Shown here piece after piece: positions 1 through 6,513 of a stretch of 8,238 bases of DNA; the first letter of the stretch is position 1; every line of letters begins with the position of its first letter. Source of the stretch: Candidatus Poseidoniaceae archaeon (GTDB lineage Archaea; Thermoplasmatota; Poseidoniia; Poseidoniales; Poseidoniaceae). The notes beneath the pieces are model-generated. The model did no database searches. It had not been told where the DNA came from and worked only from the letters and a program-made list of their open reading frames with translations. Both the position numbers and the translations under genes were made by a program. The stretch covers positions 1 to 8,238 of the forward strand of contig DUIP01000043.1 of the NCBI GenBank assembly GCA_013330285.1. Reading direction: 5' to 3'.

Positions 1-1
1 T

Positions 2-49
2 GGCCAACCAGCAATCACAATCACACCGAATCAAGATGTGGTGGTGTGA
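2..49 (+). CDS. possible C-terminal end of a gene entering from the left
   Basis: Reading frame 2 is open from the window edge to a TGA at 47-49 and ends in GQPAITITPNQDVVV, which has ordinary protein composition. With only 15 codons this is weak support. The third frame also stops nearby, and the first runs on through A/T-rich sequence, so the choice of frame is inference. If real, the gene would converge with the minus-strand gene at 133-798. No function can be given. Confidence 0.2.
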   Translation, partial: GQPAITITPNQDVVV

Positions 50-90
50 GGTTTGACCAACCACATAAACACCCATTTACAATTCATATA

Positions 91-120
91 ATAATTAAAA
101 TAAAAACTTATGGAAAAGCC
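91..120 (-). terminator. T-rich termination region after the zinc-ribbon gene
   Basis: Read on the minus strand, the bases after the stop at 133 contain CTTTTCC and then GTTTTTATTTTAATTAT (107 down to 91). Archaeal RNA polymerase typically terminates at such U-rich tracts without needing a hairpin. Bases 50-132 hold no other gene that I can see, only A/T-rich spacer. Confidence 0.4.
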
Positions 121-132
121 ATTAATTATTTA

Positions 133-798
133 TCACAAATCAAGATCATCATCGAGTAAATCTTTGACATCAGAGAGGGTTGACTTCCAAGCTTCTCGGT
201 TTCGTTGACGTTCTTCAAACACCAATTCCTCAACCAATTCCACCATTTCTTCGGGAGCAGATTGAGCCTCAGTGGCCGCTTCAAGGCGATCGGTTAATTC
301 AACATCCTCTCCAATTCGGTCACTTCGATCAACCTGTTTGATCTCCTGACTCGGAACTGTTCTCGCACCATATTGTTCGAGTTGAGTTTGGTCGATGTAC
401 ATGGCTTCAGTGATTTTACGCAATTCCTCTTCTTCGATCTGCGTTTCAAGTTGAGCCTTTGCAGCCCGTTGACGTTCGAAAACGTCTACAATATCTTCAC
501 TGCTTGGTGCTGGGCGACGCTCTGTAAGAGCTGCGGCAAGGTGTTGTTGGTGGGTCAAAGCCTCACCGTGGACTTCATCATGATCATGACGATGTGGCGC
601 TGCAGCCATCATTAAGATCTCTTTAGCAAACTGGTGGATGGAACTATCAGCGGGGGCCTTCGCCAAAATGTCACGAACCTCACGGTGATGTTGAATGCAT
701 GATTTACAGCGTGCAGTATTCCCTTCGTCCGGCGCATCACAAAGCAAGCAACAGGCTTGAAAACCCATTTCTTTCATGGCTCGGCGAGGCATGGACAT
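133..798 (-). CDS. zinc-ribbon, His-rich acidic protein of unknown function
   Basis: Unrecognised soluble protein of 221 residues with no signal peptide or membrane segment. The N-terminus carries C17-x2-C20-x10-C31-x2-C34, a classic four-cysteine zinc knuckle spacing, with an extra C16. A His-rich stretch follows (residues 69-86, HRHDHD then H77, H83, H86). Residues 100-135 and 165-221 are charged and probably helical or coiled-coil, ending in the acidic DDDLDL. The first ATG is chosen because GGGGG lies 10 bases upstream on the minus strand. In-frame ATGs at codons 3, 8 and 11 are alternatives. It is transcribed divergently from the M50 protease, with an 83-base gap. The zinc ribbon suggests nucleic-acid or protein binding, but no enzyme motif is visible. 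It could be a regulator or adaptor; function is open. Confidence 0.8.
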   Translation of the reverse strand: MSMPRRAMKEMGFQACCLLCDAPDEGNTARCKSCIQHHREVRDILAKAPADSSIHQFAKEILMMAAAPHRHDHDEVHGEALTHQQHLAAALTERRPAPSSEDIVDVFERQRAAKAQLETQIEEEELRKITEAMYIDQTQLEQYGARTVPSQEIKQVDRSDRIGEDVELTDRLEAATEAQSAPEEMVELVEELVFEERQRNREAWKSTLSDVKDLLDDDLDL

Positions 799-808
799 GA
801 CAGTTCAA

Positions 809-813
809 CCCCC
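809..813 (-). promoter_or_regulatory. candidate ribosome binding site for the zinc-ribbon gene
   Basis: The minus strand reads GGGGGTT ending 10 bases before the ATG at 798. It is G-rich and only a partial match to the archaeal GGAGGTGA consensus, but it favours the first ATG over the three in-frame ATGs downstream. Confidence 0.35.
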
Positions 814-851
814 TTGTATGAGGTCAACCGCATCAACCTTGGGACGCGAGG

Positions 852-866
852 CTTCAAATTGTATCG
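852..866. promoter_or_regulatory. A/T-rich island in the divergent gap, possible shared TATA region
   Basis: CTTCAAATTGTATCG is the only A/T-rich patch in the 83-base gap between the divergent zinc-ribbon and M50 genes. Its centre lies about 23 bases before the M50 ATG, close to archaeal TATA spacing for a leaderless message. On the other strand it would leave a leader of about 35-40 bases, consistent with the G-rich ribosome site there. Inferred from position and composition only. Confidence 0.3.
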
Positions 867-881
867 AGCAGAGCAAGTGCC

Positions 882-1835
882 ATGGGAAGGCGCGACCCGC
901 GAGCCGACATCATCGATGATGATCCATTCAAACAACGCCCACGCGTCGCAAGGGTCCACGCTCGTCAAACCAATGACGGGACCATTCATTTTGAGATGAA
1001 TGGGGGTGCATCTGGCAAGATCAATCCTCTTTTGGCCCAATTTATGGGCCTTCAACCGAACAAGCCGGCGGCTATGCACGATGGTCGAATCTGGCATTTT
1101 AGTGATGAAGAAAAGAAACACCTCCGTCTTGCCACTGCAGCATTCACCCTAGCCCTTGGATTCATGTGGGTTGGTGGCCTTGGTAACCTTCTCGCCACAA
1201 AGAACCCCTCTTCGTGGGTGATCCAATTACTCCTCTCTATGCCTGTCATGTTGTTGGCCGTTGGACCAGCATTCCTTCTTCATGAAATAGGGCACAAAAT
1301 TATTGCAAAAAAGAATGGGTGTTGGGCTGAATTTAGAGCAGATCCAGGCGGTCTACGCTTCGGTATTATTCTCGCTTTTTTCTTAGGATTTTTATTCATG
1401 GCACCAGGTGCTGTTATGGTGGCTGGCGTCGTCACTCGTCGTCAAAACGGACACATCGCCGTTGCTGGCCCCTTGGTCAATTTCGGGCTGTTTATCATTG
1501 GAATACCCGTGTGGGGACTTATCCTTGGCTTGACTGGAGCTTTCGACGCCACCCTTCCAGACCCTGATTTTGGTTACCTGGTGGGTGGTTCGTTGATTTG
1601 GCAACAAATGCTCATTGATGCGGGTGTGTTTTGGCTGGGTGCAAATTTGGTTCTCGGACTCTTCAACATGATTCCATGGGGCCCACTCGATGGTGCTAAG
1701 GTCAAGGATTGGAATGACACTGCCTTCTGGGTGGTCATCGGTGTGTTTGGCCTTCTTGTCTTTTCATGGGTGTTTACGAACGGCGAAGTGTGGAATCCAG
1801 AGGATCTGCTCAATTCAATTGCAGATCTCTTCTAA
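882..1835 (+). CDS. M50 (site-2-protease-like) membrane zinc metalloprotease
   Basis: Polytopic protein of 317 residues that should cleave substrates within the membrane. The zinc motif H134-E-I-G-H138 sits in a hydrophobic helix (about 112-137). The third ligand is D270 in N262-x2-P-x2-P-L-D-G, the LDG motif of the family. HIAVAGPLVN (191-200) matches the conserved AGPxxN segment. Further hydrophobic stretches lie near 82-104, 160-183, 195-218, 235-262 and 281-298. The first 80 residues are soluble and polar, with no recognised domain, and no PDZ or CBS domain is present, so this is a minimal archaeal type. Known relatives cut membrane-bound regulators or clear signal-peptide remnants; the substrate here is unknown. 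The upstream ribosome site is weak, so the start at 882 is likely but not proven. The gene converges with the M28 gene, leaving a 40-base gap (1836-1875) that holds only a short ACCC/GGGT hairpin. Confidence 0.92.
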   Translation: MGRRDPRADIIDDDPFKQRPRVARVHARQTNDGTIHFEMNGGASGKINPLLAQFMGLQPNKPAAMHDGRIWHFSDEEKKHLRLATAAFTLALGFMWVGGLGNLLATKNPSSWVIQLLLSMPVMLLAVGPAFLLHEIGHKIIAKKNGCWAEFRADPGGLRFGIILAFFLGFLFMAPGAVMVAGVVTRRQNGHIAVAGPLVNFGLFIIGIPVWGLILGLTGAFDATLPDPDFGYLVGGSLIWQQMLIDAGVFWLGANLVLGLFNMIPWGPLDGAKVKDWNDTAFWVVIGVFGLLVFSWVFTNGEVWNPEDLLNSIADLF

Positions 1836-1875
1836 CAAACACATACACCCACACGGGTCAAACATTGAACTTCCA

Positions 1876-3642
1876 TCAGAGGTAGGCGTTTCGAACGGGG
1901 TTTTCATCCAGATGGAAGAAGGAGTATGTTGCCCACCACGTAATGGTATCAAGAGCATCCACGAGGTTGCTTGTACCTGATTGCTCTTCACCGTAATCTT
2001 TGCCCGTTGTGTCCATCCAATCGATCATCTCGTCGACCGTGTCACAGGTTTGGTGATAGCACCAATATCCATCGACAAGGCCACCGAAGCCCATGGTCAC
2101 AGTTCCTAGATTATCTTGGAATGTAGCGTGATCGGAACGAGCGGTCGTGTCTTCGTAAACGATGATTTCAGGGCGGTCCTTTGCCATCCAATCGTCCACC
2201 TTCCATGTGTCAGCCGAGTGACCAGCTCCAAGCAACGGCGCCATTTGTTCTTCCACACCAATGGCGTCAGAACCAATCCACATCGCAAGACCAACCATAC
2301 CAGGCTGGTTCATGATATCATGATCAAGGCTCGGTCCAATATAGACCCTCATTGGCCATACTTCCTCGTCCTTTGGATATCCATCAGGATCGATTTCAGG
2401 TTGAGGGTCACACCCAGCATCGCCGCCACCATGGCCATTACCACATGGTGCACCTCCGCCACCAGGCCAGTTCACTCCAGCCATATCGAGGTTGACGTAA
2501 TTGGTAACCTCAACATTTGGATTGTCTTCTTTCACCCAATAATCGGTCCAGAAGTCACTGCCTCGCTTACCACCTTCTTCACCAGACCACAAGCAGAACA
2601 CCATGGTGTTGCGGGTGTCGAAATTCGCCATCGCTTCAGCGACGGTGAGCACCATTGCAGTGCCTGCAGTGTTATCATAAGCACCAACACGAGTTCCATA
2701 TGTTCGTCCAAAGATGTGAGGGTCGAGCATCCCACCATTCACTGGTGGCGCGATGTCAAAGTGAGCACCAAACACCATCCACTTATCCGGGTTGACATCA
2801 CCAAATCGGTAGCCACAGATGTTGTATGCCTCAGGGTTTTGAGCTCCTGTCATGAGTGAATCATAGGTAAACCGTTGCACAATGACTTCCAATCCAAAAC
2901 TTTCGAGATTACCAATCAGGTATTGTGCAGCATCTTCGTAGGCTGCATTTCCTTGTCCTGCCCATCGGTCAAGGTACCCCACAGCACCATCAGCAGCATC
3001 GGTTGGATCTGCAGTTTCGTCAGACATGTGACTGATGTAATTGAACACATTCAAACCATCGACTAAACCAGTCGAGTGTCGCCCACCATCGGCTTCACCA
3101 TAGGCGGCTGCCATAGGGCGATTTATTGCAATTCGAATAGCCAAGACATCACCTCCACTGTTGTTTGACGACATCACTGTATCCAGCGTTCCGTTTTCTC
3201 CATCGACCCTCACAATTCCAGGGGCGTTTCCTGCTTCAAATCCGGAGCGGTCATACCACGTTTTCCACGATTCATCGATTGAACGAATTGGCCACTCTTC
3301 CCGACCATAGTCGCCAAGTAAGACGACGGCAGTATCGGTTCGAGGAGGGGCGAGAACATTGAGCAGAACAGATTCACCAGCGCGAAGATCAACCACTGTT
3401 GAATTTTGAATAAAACCACTCTCCTGGTTCTGGATTAAGTAAGGTACGAAGGCCGACAAATCTTGCTCAGCAGAGATCGTCAAACCTTGGAACACACCTC
3501 CAATCATCGTGACAGGCGTAATGGTCACATCTCCAGACCTCACCACTCCATCGTTTTCATTTTCACCAAAACAACCTGCAAGAGGGGCCATCATCATGAT
3601 GAGCACCAATACGAGTGCTTGCAGTCCGCGTCCGCCGGCCAT
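1876..3642 (-). CDS. M28-family zinc aminopeptidase, exported lipoprotein
   Basis: Lipoprotein of 588 residues: a hydrophobic signal segment ends in the lipobox LAGC (C24), which would tether it to the outer membrane face. The M28 catalytic domain lies roughly at 220-580. All expected dinuclear zinc residues can be seen: H294 in GAHFD, bridging D323 in GAYDN, the catalytic pair E355-E356 in SGEEGG, D386 in NLDMAG, and H505 in RSDH. C528-YHQT-C533-DT matches the disulfide-bearing CYHxxCD signature of secreted Streptomyces-type M28 aminopeptidases. Expected activity is release of N-terminal amino acids from peptides outside the cell. Residues 25-220 form an N-terminal region without recognised motifs, probably beta-rich. 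A Gly-rich insert with C400 and C411 follows the D386 ligand. The start has a weak GAGGGTG site 4 bases upstream. It is too far from the next minus-strand gene (over 350 bases) for an obvious operon. Confidence 0.93.
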   Translation of the reverse strand: MAGGRGLQALVLVLIMMMAPLAGCFGENENDGVVRSGDVTITPVTMIGGVFQGLTISAEQDLSAFVPYLIQNQESGFIQNSTVVDLRAGESVLLNVLAPPRTDTAVVLLGDYGREEWPIRSIDESWKTWYDRSGFEAGNAPGIVRVDGENGTLDTVMSSNNSGGDVLAIRIAINRPMAAAYGEADGGRHSTGLVDGLNVFNYISHMSDETADPTDAADGAVGYLDRWAGQGNAAYEDAAQYLIGNLESFGLEVIVQRFTYDSLMTGAQNPEAYNICGYRFGDVNPDKWMVFGAHFDIAPPVNGGMLDPHIFGRTYGTRVGAYDNTAGTAMVLTVAEAMANFDTRNTMVFCLWSGEEGGKRGSDFWTDYWVKEDNPNVEVTNYVNLDMAGVNWPGGGGAPCGNGHGGGDAGCDPQPEIDPDGYPKDEEVWPMRVYIGPSLDHDIMNQPGMVGLAMWIGSDAIGVEEQMAPLLGAGHSADTWKVDDWMAKDRPEIIVYEDTTARSDHATFQDNLGTVTMGFGGLVDGYWCYHQTCDTVDEMIDWMDTTGKDYGEEQSGTSNLVDALDTITWWATYSFFHLDENPVRNAYL

Positions 3643-3673
3643 ACCACACCCTCACACCAACACTTTCTCAATC

Positions 3674-3702
3674 CTACGATGAAATGGGTTCAAAACCCGT
3701 AG
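3674..3702 (-). repeat. nested inverted repeat upstream of the M28 gene
   Basis: CTACG at 3674-3678 is repeated inverted as CGTAG at 3698-3702. Inside lies a perfect GGGTT-CAA-AACCC hairpin (3686-3698). The element is 32 bases before the M28 start. Depending on which A/T-rich element is the TATA box, it is either an operator-like site between TATA and transcription start or a hairpin in the leader. The inner part resembles a tRNA T-arm, but no tRNA is present. Confidence 0.45.
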
Positions 3703-3711
3703 AATAAATAA
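3703..3711 (-). promoter_or_regulatory. candidate TATA box for the M28 gene
   Basis: The minus strand reads TTATTTATT within a longer T/A tract (3702-3714). Transcription would start near 3680, giving a leader of about 38 bases. Another candidate, AATTATAGTAAAT, lies at 3759-3771. Based on composition and spacing only. Confidence 0.35.
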
Positions 3712-3824
3712 TAACATTTCATGAAAACAAAACCCAATTCTTATGATGTAAAACGCCGATTTACTATAATTTATTACCACATACTGGAAGAAAAAACAAA
3801 AATCCCATGAAAAATAGACTACAG

Positions 3825-3833
3825 TTTGATATA
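3825..3833 (+). promoter_or_regulatory. candidate TATA box for the small gene at 3862
   Basis: TTTGATATA ends 28 bases before the ATG at 3862. This spacing fits an archaeal promoter making a leaderless or nearly leaderless message. No good Shine-Dalgarno sequence lies before that ATG (only AAGGT 13 bases away), which agrees with leaderless translation. Inference. Confidence 0.4.
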
Positions 3834-3861
3834 GGTCCATGGCCAAGGTATTACTGATACT

Positions 3862-3993
3862 ATGGAAGAGAAACCAAACACCTACGAGGTGCTAATCACT
3901 CTAAAACCAAAAACAATCCGAACACAGTACCTTTGGGCGAACGCCATCATCGTTGATGATCTTGATCCGAGATGCCCCCTTATCGAGGGTTAA
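3862..3993 (+). CDS. small protein of 43 residues, unknown function
   Basis: ATG to TAA, beginning MEEKPNTYEVLITLKPKTIR and ending CPLIEG. Composition is protein-like: a beta-type YEVLITL strand, then polar and aliphatic segments, one Trp and one Cys, and no low complexity. The reading frame begins just where the A/T-rich spacer (about 3690-3860) gives way to balanced composition. A TATA-like element (3825-3833) sits at the right distance. The stop lies immediately beside the stop of the convergent minus-strand gene, with no gap. No signal peptide or membrane segment. The YEVLITLKP start faintly recalls the PurS N-terminus, but the match is only about nine residues and the length is half that of PurS, so I do not assign it. 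It would be missed by gene callers with a minimum length above about 45 codons. Confidence 0.5.
   Translation: MEEKPNTYEVLITLKPKTIRTQYLWANAIIVDDLDPRCPLIEG
3864..3913 (-). terminator. possible transcription end of the exported 220-residue protein gene
   Basis: On the minus strand, T5 (3909-3913) and T4 (3903-3906) tracts are followed by a CACCT-CGT-AGGTG hairpin (3891 to 3879) and then TTTGGTTTCTCTT. T-tracts, or a hairpin followed by T-rich sequence, would both end transcripts from 3994-4656. The element lies inside the small convergent gene candidate, so its sequence is constrained by two roles if both are real. Confidence 0.35.
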
Positions 3994-4656
3994 CTACTCT
4001 TCGGAGTCTTCAAGGACTTGCTCTTTTGACTCATTCATGATGCTGATCGAAAGGCCAATAATGCCCACAATGGCAACCCCCATCACGATGATTAGAAGTT
4101 CCGTTTGAGACTCTTCGACTTCCTGAGCCACCACATCAGCCTCACAACCAATACCAAAACATTCACCCAATGTTGGCACACCAGGCTCTTCATGAACGTC
4201 TTTCTGTAAACTAATTGTGTAGGTTTCGTTGGTCACGATTGATTCATTGATGGCCCGTTCAAAGAGGTAGCCATAGTCGCCTACAGTGGCATTGATGTTG
4301 AATTCATAACTATGTGAGACCGCACACGTTTCATCGACGAGGGTACCGTTTTCAGTGAGTTCACACGACTGAACAAGCCAAACAGACATATCATCAGTGG
4401 AGCCGTTGAACACACCATCTTGATTTGTGTCAATCGTGACTCGAATGCTTGCATTTTCTGTTGTATCTTTCATTCGAAATACAACGATATTCCCCTGAAC
4501 GAATCCACTATCAGTGATGTTGGCGGGCATGGGCCCGTCAGCGACGACGATGATGTTGTACGTTTCTTGTTCATGAGCTGATGCATGCGTCAGCGTCAAC
4601 AGTCCAATGAGTGCTGCCACGAGGAGCGCACCACATTGACGACGAACCCCGGACAT
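3994..4656 (-). CDS. exported membrane-anchored protein, unknown function
   Basis: Unrecognised protein of 220 residues. It starts with a typical signal peptide: VRR, a hydrophobic core, then cleavage after HASA near residue 27. The extracytoplasmic part has seven N-glycosylation sequons (N46, N68, N84, N103, N122, N137, N143), a calcium-loop-like DTNQDG (76-81), and cysteines 98/111 and 166/171 spaced for two disulfides. Residues 188-207 form a single membrane helix followed by a short acidic tail facing inward. The first half (YNIIVVADG onward) looks like a beta-sandwich, but no copper ligands of a cupredoxin are seen. An in-frame ATG at 4680 would add eight residues before the signal peptide. 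I prefer 4656 because it gives a clean signal peptide and leaves room for a divergent promoter. It is divergent from the propeller gene, so the two may be co-regulated. Confidence 0.8.
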   Translation of the reverse strand: MSGVRRQCGALLVAALIGLLTLTHASAHEQETYNIIVVADGPMPANITDSGFVQGNIVVFRMKDTTENASIRVTIDTNQDGVFNGSTDDMSVWLVQSCELTENGTLVDETCAVSHSYEFNINATVGDYGYLFERAINESIVTNETYTISLQKDVHEEPGVPTLGECFGIGCEADVVAQEVEESQTELLIIVMGVAIVGIIGLSISIMNESKEQVLEDSEE

Positions 4657-4677
4657 GATTTCGCCACACCAGCGCGA

Positions 4678-4690
4678 CATAAAGACAAAA
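4678..4690. promoter_or_regulatory. A/T-rich core of the divergent promoter gap
   Basis: CATAAAGACAAAA lies 24-36 bases before the plus-strand ATG at 4714 and 22-34 bases before the minus-strand ATG at 4656. It is thus at TATA distance from both starts. The rest of the gap is G/C-rich, including CCCCGGGGC just before 4714. This symmetry supports the two chosen starts and suggests leaderless messages both ways. The match to the TATA consensus itself is poor. Confidence 0.35.
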
Positions 4691-4713
4691 CGGAAGAGTT
4701 TGCACCCCGGGGC

Positions 4714-6504
4714 ATGGGCGCGAAGCAGACAGGCCTCGGGATCTTCATTGTCATCCTCCTGTGTTCAGCAACATTACTTGTGCTCGGGCCTGCAGAAGAA
4801 GAGGATGGAACGAACGTCATCACGTTCGATCAAGAAGATCCACTGTACCAGTATGAAGGCCACGACCACTCCAACGCCTCTCAACACGTAGCGGGTACGG
4901 ACAACATCGAACTCCTCGATTTCAACCCACTCACCACCCCCGGTAACGCAGAGATTCAAGTCGCCACAACACCTGATGGTGAGAGCACCTATGCTTACAT
5001 GGCGGGATGGAATGACATGCACATTATCGATGTGACAGATCCGAGCAATACCACCGTCACAGGCATCTACAATGATCCAAACACCCAGGTATTGGATGTC
5101 AAGTACCTCGAGTATAATGGCCGCGAATACATTATTCAACAAAACCAACTTGTCGATCCTGGAAATTCAGACCCGAACATCGGTGAATGGAATGACCCGA
5201 TTCAAGTCAGCGCCACCCTCATCGATGTCACCGACAAAACCAATCCAATTTTCGTGGACAATTGGTATGATGCTGATCACCCTACAGGGCCTCACAATCT
5301 CTACACCCACATGATCGATGGAGAATGGTACTTATTCATTGCAAACCCAGATTATGAGCAATGTGAAGACGCCGTTGGAGAGGCCTGCGGTGGTGTTACC
5401 ATTGCACACCTCAACCTCGATGGTTCTGCTGCAAGAAACCTCCCAGGCGTTCCCGCATCCGGACTTGGCCACACCATCGTCAAAGTCGGTGAATACGAAG
5501 TCGCTTGGGAAACCACACGTGGCGGCTGGATTTACATTCACGACATGACCGTTCAACTCTGGCCAGGTGAAGACCCAAACGACCCTCGCTACGGCCACAC
5601 ATTCATCTACGGTAGTTATTGGGAAGCAGGACTGCGAATTGGTGATGTCACAGATGTCCCCCACCCAGTTAATTCTCCAGAGGAATACACACTTCACGCC
5701 ACCTTGTGTAAAACTGGACAGGGCAATCCAATCCAGTGTCGATGGCGAGCAGAAGAAGTCGGCTTGTGGATGGACTTCCTCGATTTGGACGGGGATGGAC
5801 AACCGGACAGCGGAACAACAGGTAATGAGAACGGCGGACGAGTTTCCTACATCCATTATGCAGAACCATTCCCAACCATGGTCGATCTCTCACACGTCGG
5901 CTACTCAGACGAACCAGTTCACCTTGTCACCGCCGCTGTAGAAGTGCTCTCGACCAATGTCGGTACCGGTATCATCTACCTCCTCGACACGACCGATTAC
6001 ACTATGGAAGATGGACAATTCAAATTCAGACCCAAATTGATACGAGATTGGGAGATTCCATATGCTGAGGATCACTGCTATGGCGAGGATTGTGAAGCAT
6101 TCCCGGTAGCGAATGAATGGCTCCTTTTCTCTCCCCACAACCTCGACAGTGCGTACTTCGAGACCGATGAAACAACCGATCAAAGTCACGGAGGAGGATG
6201 GGATGGACGCCTATACATCTCACACTATCACGCAGGCCTGTGGATTATCGATGTCGAAACCTTGGTTGATCCAACATACCCAGACGACCGTACAGCAACA
6301 AACTTCGAAGCAACCGTTGGATGGTACTTACCCCATGGAGAAGATGGGACGGTTATACAATCAAGCTTCTATGACTTCAGTTGGGCCCCGTTTTTGTGGG
6401 CTGTTGAACATCATAATGGCTTAACATACGCTTCATGCATCTCCACTGGCTTGTATATTGTACAGCTTGAGGCAGATCTTCCATACCTTGGCACCATCGT
6501 TTGA
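4714..6504 (+). CDS. membrane-anchored LVIVD-repeat beta-propeller protein
   Basis: Protein of 596 residues. An N-terminal hydrophobic helix (about 8-25) follows K4, without a clear lipobox, so it is a signal anchor or signal peptide. The rest is a beta-propeller with LVIVD-type blades: HIIDVTDPSN (103-112), TLIDVTDKTNP (168-178), LRIGDVTDVPHP (307-318), IYLLDTTD (421-428), LWIIDVETL (509-517) and LYIVQLE (580-586). Other features are a calcium-loop-like DLDGDGQPD (357-365), cysteine pairs 217/225, 332/342 and 455/460, and repeated PHN motifs (193-195, 474-476) with SHYH (503-506) and EHH (565-567) that could bind metal. The frame is open upstream to 4585, but that would run through the divergent gene's signal peptide, so the ATG at 4714 is preferred. 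The next gene, for SCO, follows after 9 bases. Enzyme activity is unknown. LVIVD proteins are mostly uncharacterised; a distant link to selenium-binding/methanethiol oxidase propellers is speculation. Confidence 0.87.
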   Translation: MGAKQTGLGIFIVILLCSATLLVLGPAEEEDGTNVITFDQEDPLYQYEGHDHSNASQHVAGTDNIELLDFNPLTTPGNAEIQVATTPDGESTYAYMAGWNDMHIIDVTDPSNTTVTGIYNDPNTQVLDVKYLEYNGREYIIQQNQLVDPGNSDPNIGEWNDPIQVSATLIDVTDKTNPIFVDNWYDADHPTGPHNLYTHMIDGEWYLFIANPDYEQCEDAVGEACGGVTIAHLNLDGSAARNLPGVPASGLGHTIVKVGEYEVAWETTRGGWIYIHDMTVQLWPGEDPNDPRYGHTFIYGSYWEAGLRIGDVTDVPHPVNSPEEYTLHATLCKTGQGNPIQCRWRAEEVGLWMDFLDLDGDGQPDSGTTGNENGGRVSYIHYAEPFPTMVDLSHVGYSDEPVHLVTAAVEVLSTNVGTGIIYLLDTTDYTMEDGQFKFRPKLIRDWEIPYAEDHCYGEDCEAFPVANEWLLFSPHNLDSAYFETDETTDQSHGGGWDGRLYISHYHAGLWIIDVETLVDPTYPDDRTATNFEATVGWYLPHGEDGTVIQSSFYDFSWAPFLWAVEHHNGLTYASCISTGLYIVQLEADLPYLGTIV

Positions 6505-6509
6505 GGTGA
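6503..6509 (+). promoter_or_regulatory. strong Shine-Dalgarno site coupling propeller and SCO genes
   Basis: GAGGTGA matches the archaeal 16S anti-Shine-Dalgarno complement exactly over seven bases and sits 4 bases before the SCO ATG at 6514. It overlaps the TGA stop of the propeller gene (6502-6504), so ribosomes finishing the first gene can restart on the second. It is the clearest ribosome site in the window and decides the SCO start over the ATG at 6510. Confidence 0.8.
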
Positions 6510-6513
6510 ATGA

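Noticed and set aside
774..1121. Minus-strand open frame of 115 codons across the divergent gap
   Set aside because: Overlaps the N-terminal parts of both the zinc-ribbon and M50 genes and has no motifs.
2116..2859. Plus-strand open frame of 247 codons
   Set aside because: It lies wholly opposite the M28 gene, whose catalytic motifs are intact, and its composition (rich in His, Ser, Thr, Arg) is that of a shadow frame.
3628..3709. tRNA gene ending in the T-arm-like hairpin
   Set aside because: No complement to the would-be 3' acceptor strand (AGAATAA) and no anticodon or D arm upstream; the 5' part would lie in the M28 coding region.
3652..3846. Minus-strand open frame of 64 codons rich in Phe, Ile and Tyr
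   Set aside because: Its composition reflects A/T-rich spacer DNA, and it would cover the M28 promoter region.
3862..3993. Assignment of the 43-residue protein as PurS
   Set aside because: Only about nine residues (YEVLITLKP) resemble the PurS N-terminus; the rest and the length do not fit.
4585..4713. 43-codon upstream extension of the propeller gene
   Set aside because: It runs antisense through the neighbour's signal peptide, is polar and Cys/His-rich, and would bury the natural signal sequence beginning MGAKQTG.
5332..5856. Minus-strand open frame of 174 codons
   Set aside because: Antisense to the propeller gene, with Cys- and Val-rich shadow composition and no recognisable motif.
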